The notes below the pieces were generated by a model. It saw only the letters and a list, made by a program, of their open reading frames with translations, had not been told where the DNA came from and did not search any database. From assembly GCA_938075575.1 (NCBI GenBank), contig CALJHI010000118.1, forward strand, positions 1 through 29,296: 29,296 nucleotides of DNA, written 5' to 3'. Shown piece by piece: positions 14,876-23,195 of the stretch; position 1 is the first letter of the stretch, and every line of letters begins with the position of its first letter. This DNA is from an uncultured SAR86 cluster bacterium (GTDB taxonomy: Bacteria; Pseudomonadota; Gammaproteobacteria; Magnimaribacterales; D2472). Made by a program: the position numbers and the translations under genes.

Positions 14876-16612
14876 ATGATTAATAGTGTAAATGAAATTA
14901 TAGATTCTTTTTTTACAGAATCATTTGAAATTGATAAAGAAAGCTTCTCTAAGATTAAAAAGAAATATACAACCTCAATAACTGACAGTCTTGATAAAGG
15001 GCATTTAACAACCAATGTTTGTATGATTGCTGCGGGAATCTTGAAAAAGAATCCTCGGGAGCTATCTGTAAGCTTGGCTTCTGAACTTCAAAAATCAATA
15101 AATATTGAAGAAGCTATTTCAGCAGGTCCTGGGTTTATTAATATCTATTTAACACGAGGCGCCTTTGTTCATTCAATTAAACAAGCTAACAATGAGCTAT
15201 TAAGCTATGGAAATAGTAAAGGTGAAAATAAAAGAAAAATCCAAATAGAGTTTGTTTCAGCAAACCCGACCGGGCCTCTTCATGTAGGCCATGGCAGAGG
15301 CGCTGCCTATGGAGATGCAATAGGAAGAATACTTGAAGCCTGCGGACATGAGGTGGAAAAAGAATACTACGTGAATGATGCTGGTAGGCAAATAGATATT
15401 TTAACAAGTAGCGTTTCTTTAAGATTAATGGGTGTTGATGATGAAGAAATGCCTGAAAGTTCATATAGAGGAAAATATATAGCTGAGATTGCAGAAAAAT
15501 ATATTCAATCTTATGGAAATTCTGCTCATGATAAAGATATTATTATGGCCAATTTACCTGGAGATAGTGAAAAAGAGATTGATGAGATAACAAGAAGAAT
15601 AAAAAAAGATCCTACTTTATGGAATAGTATCAAAGAGCTTTCACTTAATGAGGTATTGCACTCAATAAAGCATGATCTTAAAGAATTTAATGTAATCCAT
15701 GACAGATGGTATTTTGAATCTTCGCTAGGTCGACTTGAGGACCCTTCCTCTCAAATAAGTAATGCTATGAGTTACCTTGAAAAAAAAGGCCAGGCTTACA
15801 AAGAAGATGGGGCATTATGGCTTAACACATCATTAGCAAAAGACGATAAGAATAGGGTCTTAGTCAGAGAGGATGGAAGACCAACCTACTTCGCGTCTGA
15901 TGTTGCCTATCACAAAGATAAAATAGACAGAGGGTTTGATACTTTGATTAATGTATGGGGTGCTGATCATCATGGGTATATTAAAAGAATTGAATCTTCT
16001 ATTGAGGGACTTGGATTTGATAAAGAAAAATTGAATGTCCAACTTGTTCAATTTGCCAACCTCTTTAGAGATGGGAAGAAAGTTAAGATGTCGACTAGGA
16101 GTGGTGAATTTTATACTCTCAAAGATCTTATAAAAGAAATTGGGAGAGACGCGGCAAGGTTTTATTATCTTTCTAAACAGGCTGATCAACACCTTGACTT
16201 CGATATTGATCTGGCAAAGTCGGATAATAAAGAAAATATCTTTTATTACATTCAATATGCTCATGCGAGGATATGCTCATTACAAAATAAGTTCATGGAA
16301 GATAACGCATCCCTACCAAATTCAAGTATAGAGATTGAATTAAATAACTATAAAAAATGCGATGAACTTATTCATGAAATCAGTAAGTTTCCGGGAGTTG
16401 TTCAAAGGTCTGCCGCGAATCTTCATCCTCATTTAATAATTTACTTTCTAAAGGATTTTGCTCAATCATTTCATAGCTTCTATAACGATAATCACGTTTT
16501 ATCAGAATCTAGTAAAAATACTGAATCAATTCTATATTGCTTGAATGCAGCAAAGCAGGTTCTTGCAAATGGTTTAAATCTCCTTGGCATTAAACCTATT
16601 GAAAAAATGTAA
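14876..16612 (+). CDS. argS: Arginyl-tRNA synthetase
   Basis: Class I synthetase that charges tRNA-Arg in the cytoplasm. The 578-aa product has the N-terminal Add1 region, a HIGH-like motif HVGH at residues 136–139 inside SANPTGPLHVGHGRG, YVNDAGRQ at 165–172, and the KMSTR signature at 404–408. An anticodon-binding helical domain ends the protein. The ATG at 14876 is chosen because it starts MINSVNEI, four bases after the efp stop; the longer in-frame reading back to 14834 would overlap efp without a family counterpart. The next gene, a SPOR-domain protein, starts six bases on. argS followed by a SPOR gene is a conserved gammaproteobacterial pair. Confidence 0.97.
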   Translation: MINSVNEIIDSFFTESFEIDKESFSKIKKKYTTSITDSLDKGHLTTNVCMIAAGILKKNPRELSVSLASELQKSINIEEAISAGPGFINIYLTRGAFVHSIKQANNELLSYGNSKGENKRKIQIEFVSANPTGPLHVGHGRGAAYGDAIGRILEACGHEVEKEYYVNDAGRQIDILTSSVSLRLMGVDDEEMPESSYRGKYIAEIAEKYIQSYGNSAHDKDIIMANLPGDSEKEIDEITRRIKKDPTLWNSIKELSLNEVLHSIKHDLKEFNVIHDRWYFESSLGRLEDPSSQISNAMSYLEKKGQAYKEDGALWLNTSLAKDDKNRVLVREDGRPTYFASDVAYHKDKIDRGFDTLINVWGADHHGYIKRIESSIEGLGFDKEKLNVQLVQFANLFRDGKKVKMSTRSGEFYTLKDLIKEIGRDAARFYYLSKQADQHLDFDIDLAKSDNKENIFYYIQYAHARICSLQNKFMEDNASLPNSSIEIELNNYKKCDELIHEISKFPGVVQRSAANLHPHLIIYFLKDFAQSFHSFYNDNHVLSESSKNTESILYCLNAAKQVLANGLNLLGIKPIEKM

Positions 16613-16618
16613 CCACAT

Positions 16619-17155
16619 ATGAAGGACTTTGCAAAGAGAAAATCTCAGGCAACTCTGAAGAAATCAAAGAATAGGCCATCCTATAAGGCTAGACACTCAC
16701 AAGAAAAAGTTATTCCAAATAGCCAGCTATTCTTTCTTCTTTTTTTAGCAATTATTTGTATATTTACCTCTTTATATTATTTTGGAACAGATATAAAAAC
16801 ATTTGAGCCCAGAGAAATTAATAATGAAATTGAATTTAATTTCCCTACGAAATTTGAGGAGAATGAGATCCTTATAAAAGTGGATGCGCAAAATAATAAT
16901 AATGTTTCATGCATTTATCTATTACAGGTAGAGACCTATGGCAAGAAAGAGTATGCAAATGAGACTCTTGAGGCTGTTAAAAATGAAGGGGAAGCTATTA
17001 TTGATGAAGTGGATAGTGTCGCAAGACCAGGAAAGATTTTTTATAGGGTCCTTATTGGACCTTATGCAAATAGATCTCAAGTAAATAACTCAAGAGAGCG
17101 ACTTATAGAAAAGGGTTATTCTCCTCTAGTGAGGCAGTCATGCTCAAAGAAATAA
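16619..17155 (+). CDS. SPOR-domain cell-division protein (FtsN-like)
   Basis: A 178-aa bitopic membrane protein. A basic cytoplasmic tail (residues 1–32), one membrane helix (about 36–55), a short periplasmic linker and a C-terminal SPOR domain (about 97–175) that binds denuded septal glycan. The SPOR core shows YLLQVETYGKKEYAN and FYRVLIGPYANRSQ. Cysteines C98 and C175 flank the domain, like the disulfide pair of E. coli FtsN. The position behind argS also supports an FtsN-like protein. In Pseudomonas the next genes would be hslV and hslU; here the yggS cluster follows instead. Its last 16 bases overlap yggS. It could act in septum formation, but strict FtsN orthology is not proven by this short sequence. 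Confidence 0.82.
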   Translation: MKDFAKRKSQATLKKSKNRPSYKARHSQEKVIPNSQLFFLLFLAIICIFTSLYYFGTDIKTFEPREINNEIEFNFPTKFEENEILIKVDAQNNNNVSCIYLLQVETYGKKEYANETLEAVKNEGEAIIDEVDSVARPGKIFYRVLIGPYANRSQVNNSRERLIEKGYSPLVRQSCSKK

Positions 17156-17832
17156 AAAATAATATTAATTTATTGGAGGCTGATTTTAGCTCTATTAAAA
17201 GACAAGATAATGAAATTTTTAGTCTTAGCAGTGTCGTTGCGGTCTCTAAAAAAAAATTATATGAGCATATTAAAAAAGCTTACGAAAACAAAATTAAGAA
17301 CTTTGGAGAAAACTATGCCCAAGAGCTTGATGAAAAAAACAGGCTATCTACAAATGATGGTTTAGATATTATTTGGCATTTTATTGGCCCTATTCAGTCT
17401 AATAAAATTAGAATTATTGCAAGGAGTGCAGACTGGGTGCACTCTCTTAGCAGGACAAAAGAAGCAGACATTTTAAATAATGAATGTTCTTCCCTAGGCA
17501 AAGTTATGAATGTTCTGATACAAGTTAATATTTCAGAAGAGGTTACTAAAAGTGGTATCAAGAAAGAAGAACTTCATAGCTTTGCTCAATATATTTCTGA
17601 AAAAAAGCATCTTTCCTTAAAAGGCATTATGGTAATGCCTAGGATTAGTCGAGATACTAATGAAATAATATCTTCAATGAAAGAATCTAAAAAATTACAT
17701 GCATCTCTTCTAGAAATATACCCCGAGGCATCCAGCCTTTCTATGGGAACAACCTCTGATTATAAGATAGCTATTGCTTGTGGTTCAACGATGATTAGAA
17801 TAGGTGAATTGATCTTTGGCAAACGAAAATGA
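17140..17832 (+). CDS. yggS: PLP homeostasis protein YggS (PLPBP family)
   Basis: A cytoplasmic pyridoxal-5'-phosphate-binding protein that keeps vitamin B6 and amino-acid pools balanced, with no known catalysis. The PLP lysine is K37 in VVAVSKKK. FGENYAQE at 55–62, WHFIGPIQSNK at 79–89 and a C-terminal TMIRIGELIFGKR complete the barrel motifs. Length is 230 aa, normal. The start lies within the end of the SPOR gene, with GAGG five bases upstream, and the stop overlaps proC by four bases. yggS–proC–yggT is a long-known cluster, and the link to proline metabolism through PLP is suggestive but unproven. Confidence 0.95.
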   Translation: MLKEIKNNINLLEADFSSIKRQDNEIFSLSSVVAVSKKKLYEHIKKAYENKIKNFGENYAQELDEKNRLSTNDGLDIIWHFIGPIQSNKIRIIARSADWVHSLSRTKEADILNNECSSLGKVMNVLIQVNISEEVTKSGIKKEELHSFAQYISEKKHLSLKGIMVMPRISRDTNEIISSMKESKKLHASLLEIYPEASSLSMGTTSDYKIAIACGSTMIRIGELIFGKRK

Positions 17833-18614
17833 ATAAAATTTTATTTTATGGTGGGGGCAATATTGCTCAGGCAATAATATCTGGGCTGCTAAGCGCTGGA
17901 TTTAATAAAAAATTAATAAGTTTTGTTGACAGAAATGATTCTAATAGATCTAAACTCAGCGAGCTAGGAATAAAAGAGAGAAATCTAAAAGATAAAATTG
18001 ATCTTGTTATTTTGTGTGTAAAGCCTAAGGATATATCGCTTGCGCTTAAAGAAATTTCCTCTGGTTTTAATAATCCTAAAGTGCTGAGCTTGGTTGCTGG
18101 AGTTAGTTCAAGAAAGTATCTGACTGCTGTTCACAATATTAAGCTTATTAGGGGGATGCCTAATACATCGTCAGAATTTAGAATGGGCATAACAGCACTA
18201 TTGAACATTAATGCATCGAAGAAACTTTATAAAGATACTAAGACTCTCTTTAAACTTGTTGGAATAACCTTAGATTTAAAATCAGAAAATCAGATTAATG
18301 ACTTTACGGGTCTTATTGGAAGTGGCCCTGCTTATTTTTTTTATATACTAAAATCATATGAAAAATTGCTGCTTAAGATGGCAGATGGCGATGAGAGCTT
18401 GGTTAAGTCTATAATGGCTAACCTAATGAATGGTGTGGGCGAGTCTGTTAAAGGCAAAGAATCTTTGGATGAATTAATTTCAGCTGTAGCGTCCAAAAAA
18501 GGCACAACCGAAGCAGGAATAAATTCAATGAAATCAGAAAAAATTACCGTCTCTTTTAATAGGTCTTTAAAAGCTGCGATGAAAAGAGCTAAGGAGATTG
18601 CTGATGAGTCCTAA
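17829..18614 (+). CDS. proC: Pyrroline-5-carboxylate reductase ProC
   Basis: Reduces pyrroline-5-carboxylate to proline with NAD(P)H, the last step of proline synthesis. The N-terminal nucleotide-binding GGGNIAQAI is at residues 8–16. MPNTSSEFRMGITAL near 116–130, IGSGPAYFFYILKSYEK near 163–180 and ASKKGTTEAGI (in the ProC signature) are all present. Length (261 aa) is close to the E. coli 269 aa. The ATG sits in the yggS stop (ATGA), and yggT starts inside its last 11 bases. Confidence 0.96.
   Translation: MNKILFYGGGNIAQAIISGLLSAGFNKKLISFVDRNDSNRSKLSELGIKERNLKDKIDLVILCVKPKDISLALKEISSGFNNPKVLSLVAGVSSRKYLTAVHNIKLIRGMPNTSSEFRMGITALLNINASKKLYKDTKTLFKLVGITLDLKSENQINDFTGLIGSGPAYFFYILKSYEKLLLKMADGDESLVKSIMANLMNGVGESVKGKESLDELISAVASKKGTTEAGINSMKSEKITVSFNRSLKAAMKRAKEIADES
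18591..18596 (+). promoter_or_regulatory. Ribosome binding site of yggT inside proC
   Basis: A full AAGGAG seven bases before the yggT ATG at 18604, within the proC coding sequence. It decides between the ATG and the TTG at 18598. Confidence 0.7.
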
Positions 18615-19131
18615 CGCTGCTCAATTGATAGTTCTTCTAAGCGGATTACTGAGCTATATTGTAAACATATACTTTATATTTAATCTTTTAAAAGTAGATT
18701 ACTTTAATCCTGTTGTTAAAATTTTTGTAAAGTTATTTAAACCTGTATCTCAGCTCTTATTCTTCATACCAAACCAAATTATGCTTGCTTTAATTGTTGC
18801 GGTATTTCTTAAATTTATTGGGTTTTATGTTGCGTATGGAAGCGAATATGCTATCGGTAATCTTCTTGGTATTGCATTTCTTGCTACAGTGAATATTACC
18901 CTTCAGATATTACTTTACTCAATAATAGGAGCAGTCATTATAAGTTGGGTTGCTCAAAACAATGAGCATCCCTTATTAAAAGTGATAGGAGAGATTTCAG
19001 ATAAGATTCTTTATCCTATTAAAAATGTTATCCCTGCTATGGGAGGCTTGGACATATCTCCATTGTTTGGTCTTATCTTAATACAATATCTGCAGGCTTT
19101 TGTTGGCGGAATTATTCAATCATTAGCATGA
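18604..19131 (+). CDS. yggT: YggT-family membrane protein
   Basis: A hydrophobic inner-membrane protein of 175 aa with the two-unit YGGT architecture; helices lie at about 8–28, 50–75, 85–120 and 150–172. Function in bacteria is unclear; members have been linked to osmotic tolerance and to division-site membrane organisation. The start is fixed at the ATG at 18604 by AAGGAG seven bases upstream (18591–18596), inside proC. An in-frame TTG at 18598 would place that site too close. It ends in an ATGA overlap with metX. Confidence 0.9.
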   Translation: MSPNAAQLIVLLSGLLSYIVNIYFIFNLLKVDYFNPVVKIFVKLFKPVSQLLFFIPNQIMLALIVAVFLKFIGFYVAYGSEYAIGNLLGIAFLATVNITLQILLYSIIGAVIISWVAQNNEHPLLKVIGEISDKILYPIKNVIPAMGGLDISPLFGLILIQYLQAFVGGIIQSLA

Positions 19132-20222
19132 GAATAGAAAGCAAGAAAATTGAATTTAATCAAGAGCTAACTCTTGAGTGTGGTAAGTCACTTCCTAAGT
19201 TTGATTTGATGGTTGAGACATATGGGGAGCTTAATGAAAAGAAAACAAATGCTATTTTAGTTTGTCATGCCTTCTCAGGAAACCATCACGCTGCAGGAAT
19301 GTTGGAATCAGAAACAACTGCTGGCTGGTGGGATCAAATTATTGGTCCGGACAAAGCAATAGATACTAATAAATACTTTGTTGTAAGCTCAAATAATATA
19401 GGTGGCTGCAGTGGCTCTTCCGGCCCTGCCTCTGAAAATCCATTAAATGGAGAAATTTATGGTGCAGATTTCCCAGTTGTCTCTGTAACTGACTGGGTAA
19501 ATACACAAAAGATATTAATGGATCATCTTGGTATAGATAAATGGGAGCTGGTGCTTGGTGGAAGTTTGGGTGGAATGCAGGCATTGCAGTGGGCCATATC
19601 ATTCCCAGAACATGTAAAAAAAGCTGGAATATTTGCAGCCGCCGCTCAGGCAAGTACACAAAATATTGCCATGAATGAAGTTGCAAGAGAGTCTATAAGA
19701 AAAGATGAAAACTTTTATGGGGGCTTTTATTTAAAAAATAAAACTAAGCCTAAAAAAGGTCTAAAAACTGCTAGGATGCTTGGGCATATCACCTACCTAT
19801 CAGAAGAACATATGGATCTAAGATTTGGTAGAAAGTTTCAAGATATTGAATCGCGAGTTGCAACAGATGTGGATTTTCAAATAGAAAATTATCTTCAATA
19901 CAAGGGAGAAAAATTTTCTGATGCCTTTGATGCAAATACATATATCTTGATGACAAAGGCAATGGATAATTATGATCCAGCAAGCCTGACCGGAGGCATT
20001 CTGGAAGACGCACTAAAAAATGTAAAATCTAGGCTATTAGTTGTCGGATTTAAAACAGATTGGCTTTTTCCTCCAAAAAAAGGAAAAGAAATTCAACTTG
20101 CTGCTATGAGGTCCGGTGTAGACTCTTCTTTTGTAATTCTTGATGGCAAGCATGGACACGATAGTTTTCTGTTCCTATCAGATAGATATTTTAAATTAAT
20201 TCGCTCTTTTCTTGAATCATAA
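19128..20222 (+). CDS. metX: Homoserine O-acyltransferase MetX (acetyl- or succinyl-)
   Basis: An alpha/beta-hydrolase-fold enzyme that acylates homoserine at the entry of methionine synthesis. The catalytic triad can be placed: S146 in GGSLGGMQALQW, D311 in GFKTDWLFPP and H344 in DGKHGHDSF. The substrate-side loop NNIGGCSGSSGP is at 89–100. Length is 364 aa, typical. In Proteobacteria many MetX enzymes with a MetW partner use succinyl-CoA rather than acetyl-CoA, so the succinyl form is the better guess, but I cannot decide it from the sequence by eye. It overlaps yggT by four bases and metW starts five bases later. Confidence 0.95.
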   Translation: MRIESKKIEFNQELTLECGKSLPKFDLMVETYGELNEKKTNAILVCHAFSGNHHAAGMLESETTAGWWDQIIGPDKAIDTNKYFVVSSNNIGGCSGSSGPASENPLNGEIYGADFPVVSVTDWVNTQKILMDHLGIDKWELVLGGSLGGMQALQWAISFPEHVKKAGIFAAAAQASTQNIAMNEVARESIRKDENFYGGFYLKNKTKPKKGLKTARMLGHITYLSEEHMDLRFGRKFQDIESRVATDVDFQIENYLQYKGEKFSDAFDANTYILMTKAMDNYDPASLTGGILEDALKNVKSRLLVVGFKTDWLFPPKKGKEIQLAAMRSGVDSSFVILDGKHGHDSFLFLSDRYFKLIRSFLES

Positions 20223-20227
20223 TAATT

Positions 20228-20815
20228 ATGCCAATAACTGAAATCATAAAAAACTGGGTTCCAAGCAAATCTAGGGTAATAGACTTTGGATGTGGCGATG
20301 GTACCTTGTTATGTGATCTTAAAGCATCAAAAAAAATTATAGGTTATGGCGTGGAAATTGATAAAGATCAGATTGAGCTATGTATTGGGAACGGGGTATC
20401 AGTCATCGAACAAGATATTGATCAGGGGATTCAGGATTTTTATTCATATGATTTTGATATAGCCATTATGGCTAGCTCCATCCAGTGTCTAAAAAATCCA
20501 GACATTGCTCTTGAAAGAATGTTAAATATTGCTGATGAGTGCATAGTAACCCTGCCCAACTTTGGTTTTTGGAAATGTAGGTTGGATATTATTCTTGGTA
20601 AAATGCCTGTAACTAAAAGCCTGCCACTATCCTGGTATGAAACTAATAACTCTCACCTTTGCACAATTAGAGACTTTGAAAGATTGTGTGATGATAGGGG
20701 TTTTTTAATTAAAAAAAGAAAGTACCTTAATCATAATTACAAACAGGACTGGCTATCATCCCTTAGACCAAACTTATATGCATCTGAAGGAGTTTATTTA
20801 ATTGCAAAAAAATAA
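20228..20815 (+). CDS. metW: Methionine biosynthesis protein MetW
   Basis: A small class I methyltransferase-fold protein (195 aa) required with MetX for homoserine acylation in many Proteobacteria. The SAM-binding-like motif IDFGCGDGTLL is at residues 18–28, and the MetW-specific TLPNFGFWKCRLDIILGKMP stretch is at about 108–127. It follows metX by five bases, as in Pseudomonas. No Shine–Dalgarno sequence is obvious before the ATG. The last 14 bases overlap rdgB, whose ribosome site lies inside metW. Confidence 0.94.
   Translation: MPITEIIKNWVPSKSRVIDFGCGDGTLLCDLKASKKIIGYGVEIDKDQIELCIGNGVSVIEQDIDQGIQDFYSYDFDIAIMASSIQCLKNPDIALERMLNIADECIVTLPNFGFWKCRLDIILGKMPVTKSLPLSWYETNNSHLCTIRDFERLCDDRGFLIKKRKYLNHNYKQDWLSSLRPNLYASEGVYLIAKK
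20787..20792 (+). promoter_or_regulatory. Ribosome binding site supporting a TTG start for rdgB
   Basis: AAGGAG nine bases before the TTG at 20802, inside the metW coding sequence. It supports this TTG as the true start, because no in-frame ATG occurs before the conserved N-terminal motif. Confidence 0.65.
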
Positions 20816-21398
20816 AAAGGCACTAATAGCATCTTCAAATAAAGGGAAGATTAAAGAGTTCCAGAAAATTTTTTCAGAGCTAGACTTGGTTTCTCTTAGA
20901 GATCTTGAAATTCATGATGCCATTGAGGACGGTCTTAGTTTTTTAGAAAATGCTATTTTAAAAGCAAGACATGGAGCAAAGCACTCCGAACTTTATTCTA
21001 TTGCTGATGATTCTGGATTAGTAGTTCCAGATCTAAACTTTCAGCCTGGAATATACTCAGCTAGATACGCTGGCGAGAATGCCAATGATAAGCTAAATAG
21101 AGAAAAGCTTAGAGCTTCAATTGCCAACTTTGGTAAAGAGAGTCTAGATGCTTATTATGTATGCATTATTGTTGGGATGCATGATGAGAATGATCCTATG
21201 CCAATAGTTGCATCTGGGAAAATACATGGAAAGGTCTCAATTCAAGAAAGTGGTGAAGGAGGCTTTGGATATGACAAGCTCTTTTATCCCGACGGCTATG
21301 ATATGTCCATGGCATCCATTAGCGCTGATATCAAAAATAGCATTAGTCATCGAGGAATCGCTGCAAAGCAATTTATAGAGAAGTTCAGGGCAAATTGA
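20802..21398 (+). CDS. rdgB: dITP/XTP pyrophosphatase RdgB (Ham1 family)
   Basis: Removes non-canonical purine nucleotides (dITP, dXTP, ITP) from the pool by cutting them to monophosphates. The N-terminal ASSNKGKIKEFQKI at residues 9–22 is the nucleotide-binding motif. IADDSGLVV carries the catalytic aspartate, GGFGYDKLFYPDGY is the base-recognition region and SHRG lies near the C-terminus. Length is 198 aa. The start is TTG with AAGGAG upstream. It overlaps metW by 14 bases and hemW by four, continuing the known metW–rdgB–hemW order. Confidence 0.95.
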   Translation: MQKNKKALIASSNKGKIKEFQKIFSELDLVSLRDLEIHDAIEDGLSFLENAILKARHGAKHSELYSIADDSGLVVPDLNFQPGIYSARYAGENANDKLNREKLRASIANFGKESLDAYYVCIIVGMHDENDPMPIVASGKIHGKVSIQESGEGGFGYDKLFYPDGYDMSMASISADIKNSISHRGIAAKQFIEKFRAN

Positions 21399-22519
21399 AT
21401 CTAAAAAAAATACCCTTAAGTCTATATATACATCTTCCATGGTGTGAAAAAAAGTGTCCCTACTGCGACTTTAATATAAGTACAAATAAGAATGATATTG
21501 ATGAAAAAAAATTAATTGAATCAATTATCAGGGACATAGAAAGTTCTTATGAAAAAATTAATGGCAGGCGATTTATATCTATATACTTTGGCGGCGGAAC
21601 TCCCTCCCTAGTTAAAGCCAAGATGATAGAAAAAATAATCTCACATCTTGAAAACAAAAATCTTATTCAGAATAATGCAGAAATAAGTTTTGAATTTAAT
21701 CCTAATGAAATAAATAATAAATATTTAGATTCAATATGCTCTATCGGGATAAATAGACTTTCAATTGGCATTCAGAGCTTTGATAATAAAACATTGAATT
21801 CTCTTGAAAGAAATCATGATGAAAATAAATCTATAGAAGCCTTAGAAATTATATCTAAATACCATCATGTTAAATCAAGCATAGATTTAATTTATGGCGT
21901 AATGGATCAGAGCATAGATTCATTTGTAGAGGATTTAGAAAAATTTTGCAGTTATGATTTAATACATTTATCTTTATATCAGCTTACTATTGAGCCAAAT
22001 ACAATCTTTTATAAAAAAGAACTGAGAATACCCAGCGAAGAGATAATTGAGAGCATGGAGCTTTCTGCAAAGAGAATTCTTAATTCAAATGGATATTCTC
22101 AGTATGAGGTTTCGTCTTGGAGCAAAAAAGGTTTTGAGGGGATTCACAATATGAACTATTGGACCTATGGCGATTATCTTGGGGTTGGGCCAGGAGCTCA
22201 TTCAAAAATCACTAAAAAAAATGGAATTTACAGAAGTCTTAAATTGAAGAAGTTATCTTCATATATTGAAAATCCCATTAAAGATAATGGAGGCCTTGTT
22301 CCACCAGAAGATATTGATATTGACATTGCTATGAATTTTTTAAGAATAAAAAAAGGCGTTAGCTTTGAGAAAATCCAACAAAATTGTTTGTTTGTATCAG
22401 ACCAATTTCAAAATAAACTTTATGATGCAATTGATAGGGGTTTAATTTCATCAGACAGGTTCAAGGCAACAAAAAAGGGATTTAAATTTCTAAACGACAC
22501 TGTAAATCTTTTTAGCTAA
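21395..22519 (+). CDS. hemW: Radical SAM heme chaperone HemW
   Basis: A radical SAM protein related to oxygen-independent coproporphyrinogen oxidase. HemW proteins bind heme and deliver it to targets such as respiratory enzymes, rather than acting as the oxidase. The iron–sulfur cluster cysteines are C17, C21 and C24 in PWCEKKCPYCDF; GGGTPS is at 66–71. Length (374 aa) matches HemW, whereas HemN proper is about 457 aa and has a fourth nearby cysteine pattern not seen here. The start is TTG, overlapping the rdgB stop as TTGA, and gives the usual N-terminus PLSLYIHLPWC. It ends tail-to-tail with trmB, sharing a four-base CTAA. Confidence 0.94.
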   Translation: MNLKKIPLSLYIHLPWCEKKCPYCDFNISTNKNDIDEKKLIESIIRDIESSYEKINGRRFISIYFGGGTPSLVKAKMIEKIISHLENKNLIQNNAEISFEFNPNEINNKYLDSICSIGINRLSIGIQSFDNKTLNSLERNHDENKSIEALEIISKYHHVKSSIDLIYGVMDQSIDSFVEDLEKFCSYDLIHLSLYQLTIEPNTIFYKKELRIPSEEIIESMELSAKRILNSNGYSQYEVSSWSKKGFEGIHNMNYWTYGDYLGVGPGAHSKITKKNGIYRSLKLKKLSSYIENPIKDNGGLVPPEDIDIDIAMNFLRIKKGVSFEKIQQNCLFVSDQFQNKLYDAIDRGLISSDRFKATKKGFKFLNDTVNLFS

Positions 22520-23160
22520 GCTTTATATAAATTAAATTTATGAATCTTTCTGCCTTCCTTCATGGCTCGTGCTTGAAATCTTGTAATCGGCAAGTTGCTG
22601 AAAAGCTCAGATCTAGAAACAAGAAGCTTGTCTGTATTGGCAACAGCTTCATCTATATTTTCAGCATAATCTTCCCAGTCAGTAGCTATATATAGTGATG
22701 ATTTTTTTTTGAGTTTTGACGCAACCAGTTCAAGGAATTCTTTTTTTATTAGCCTGCGCTTATGATGTCTTGCTTTTGGCCAGGGGTCTGGGCAAATAAT
22801 TAAAATACCATCCAATACTGGGATCTTGATACCATCTAATAGCTCCCTGACATCTCCATTATGTATCCTTATATTTTGGATATCTTTTTCTAAAATCTTT
22901 CCTATTAAAGAACCTATTCCTGAAAGATATACTTCAGATCCAATGAATAAAGAATCTGGATTATTTAGAGCCATTGAAATGATATTTTCACCATCTCCGA
23001 AACCTATCTCTATAAATACTTTGCTGAACTCTTTAGACAGAGCTGTGAAATCCTCACCATCTTTAACCTCATAAGCGCTAAGCTGCTTAACATTTGATTC
23101 TTGGTGTTTAGTTATTCTGCCTCTTCGTTTTACAAAAGATGGTAAATACTTGAATTGCAT
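22516..23160 (-). CDS. trmB: tRNA (guanine-N7)-methyltransferase TrmB
   Basis: Methylates G46 in the variable loop of tRNA using S-adenosylmethionine. The SAM-binding motif IEIGFGDGENI lies at about 50–60 and ICPDPWPKARHHKRR around 122–136 is the TrmB signature. TRFQARAMKEGR near the C-terminus completes the substrate site. Length is 214 aa, slightly short of E. coli (239 aa) at the N-terminus. It lies 35 bases after rpoH and may share its transcript. The 3' end overlaps hemW. trmB beside hemW and rpoH is also found in Pseudomonas. Confidence 0.94.
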   Translation of the reverse strand: MQFKYLPSFVKRRGRITKHQESNVKQLSAYEVKDGEDFTALSKEFSKVFIEIGFGDGENIISMALNNPDSLFIGSEVYLSGIGSLIGKILEKDIQNIRIHNGDVRELLDGIKIPVLDGILIICPDPWPKARHHKRRLIKKEFLELVASKLKKKSSLYIATDWEDYAENIDEAVANTDKLLVSRSELFSNLPITRFQARAMKEGRKIHKFNLYKA

Positions 23161-23195
23161 TATTTGCTAGCTTTCAGATATAGCTTTATAGATTC

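Noticed and set aside
15860..16264. 134-aa minus-strand open frame inside argS
   Set aside because: Antisense to conserved ArgS regions including KMSTR; no recognisable domain.
21395..22519. Oxygen-independent coproporphyrinogen oxidase HemN
   Set aside because: Length and the motif set fit HemW, and its place after rdgB is the usual HemW position.
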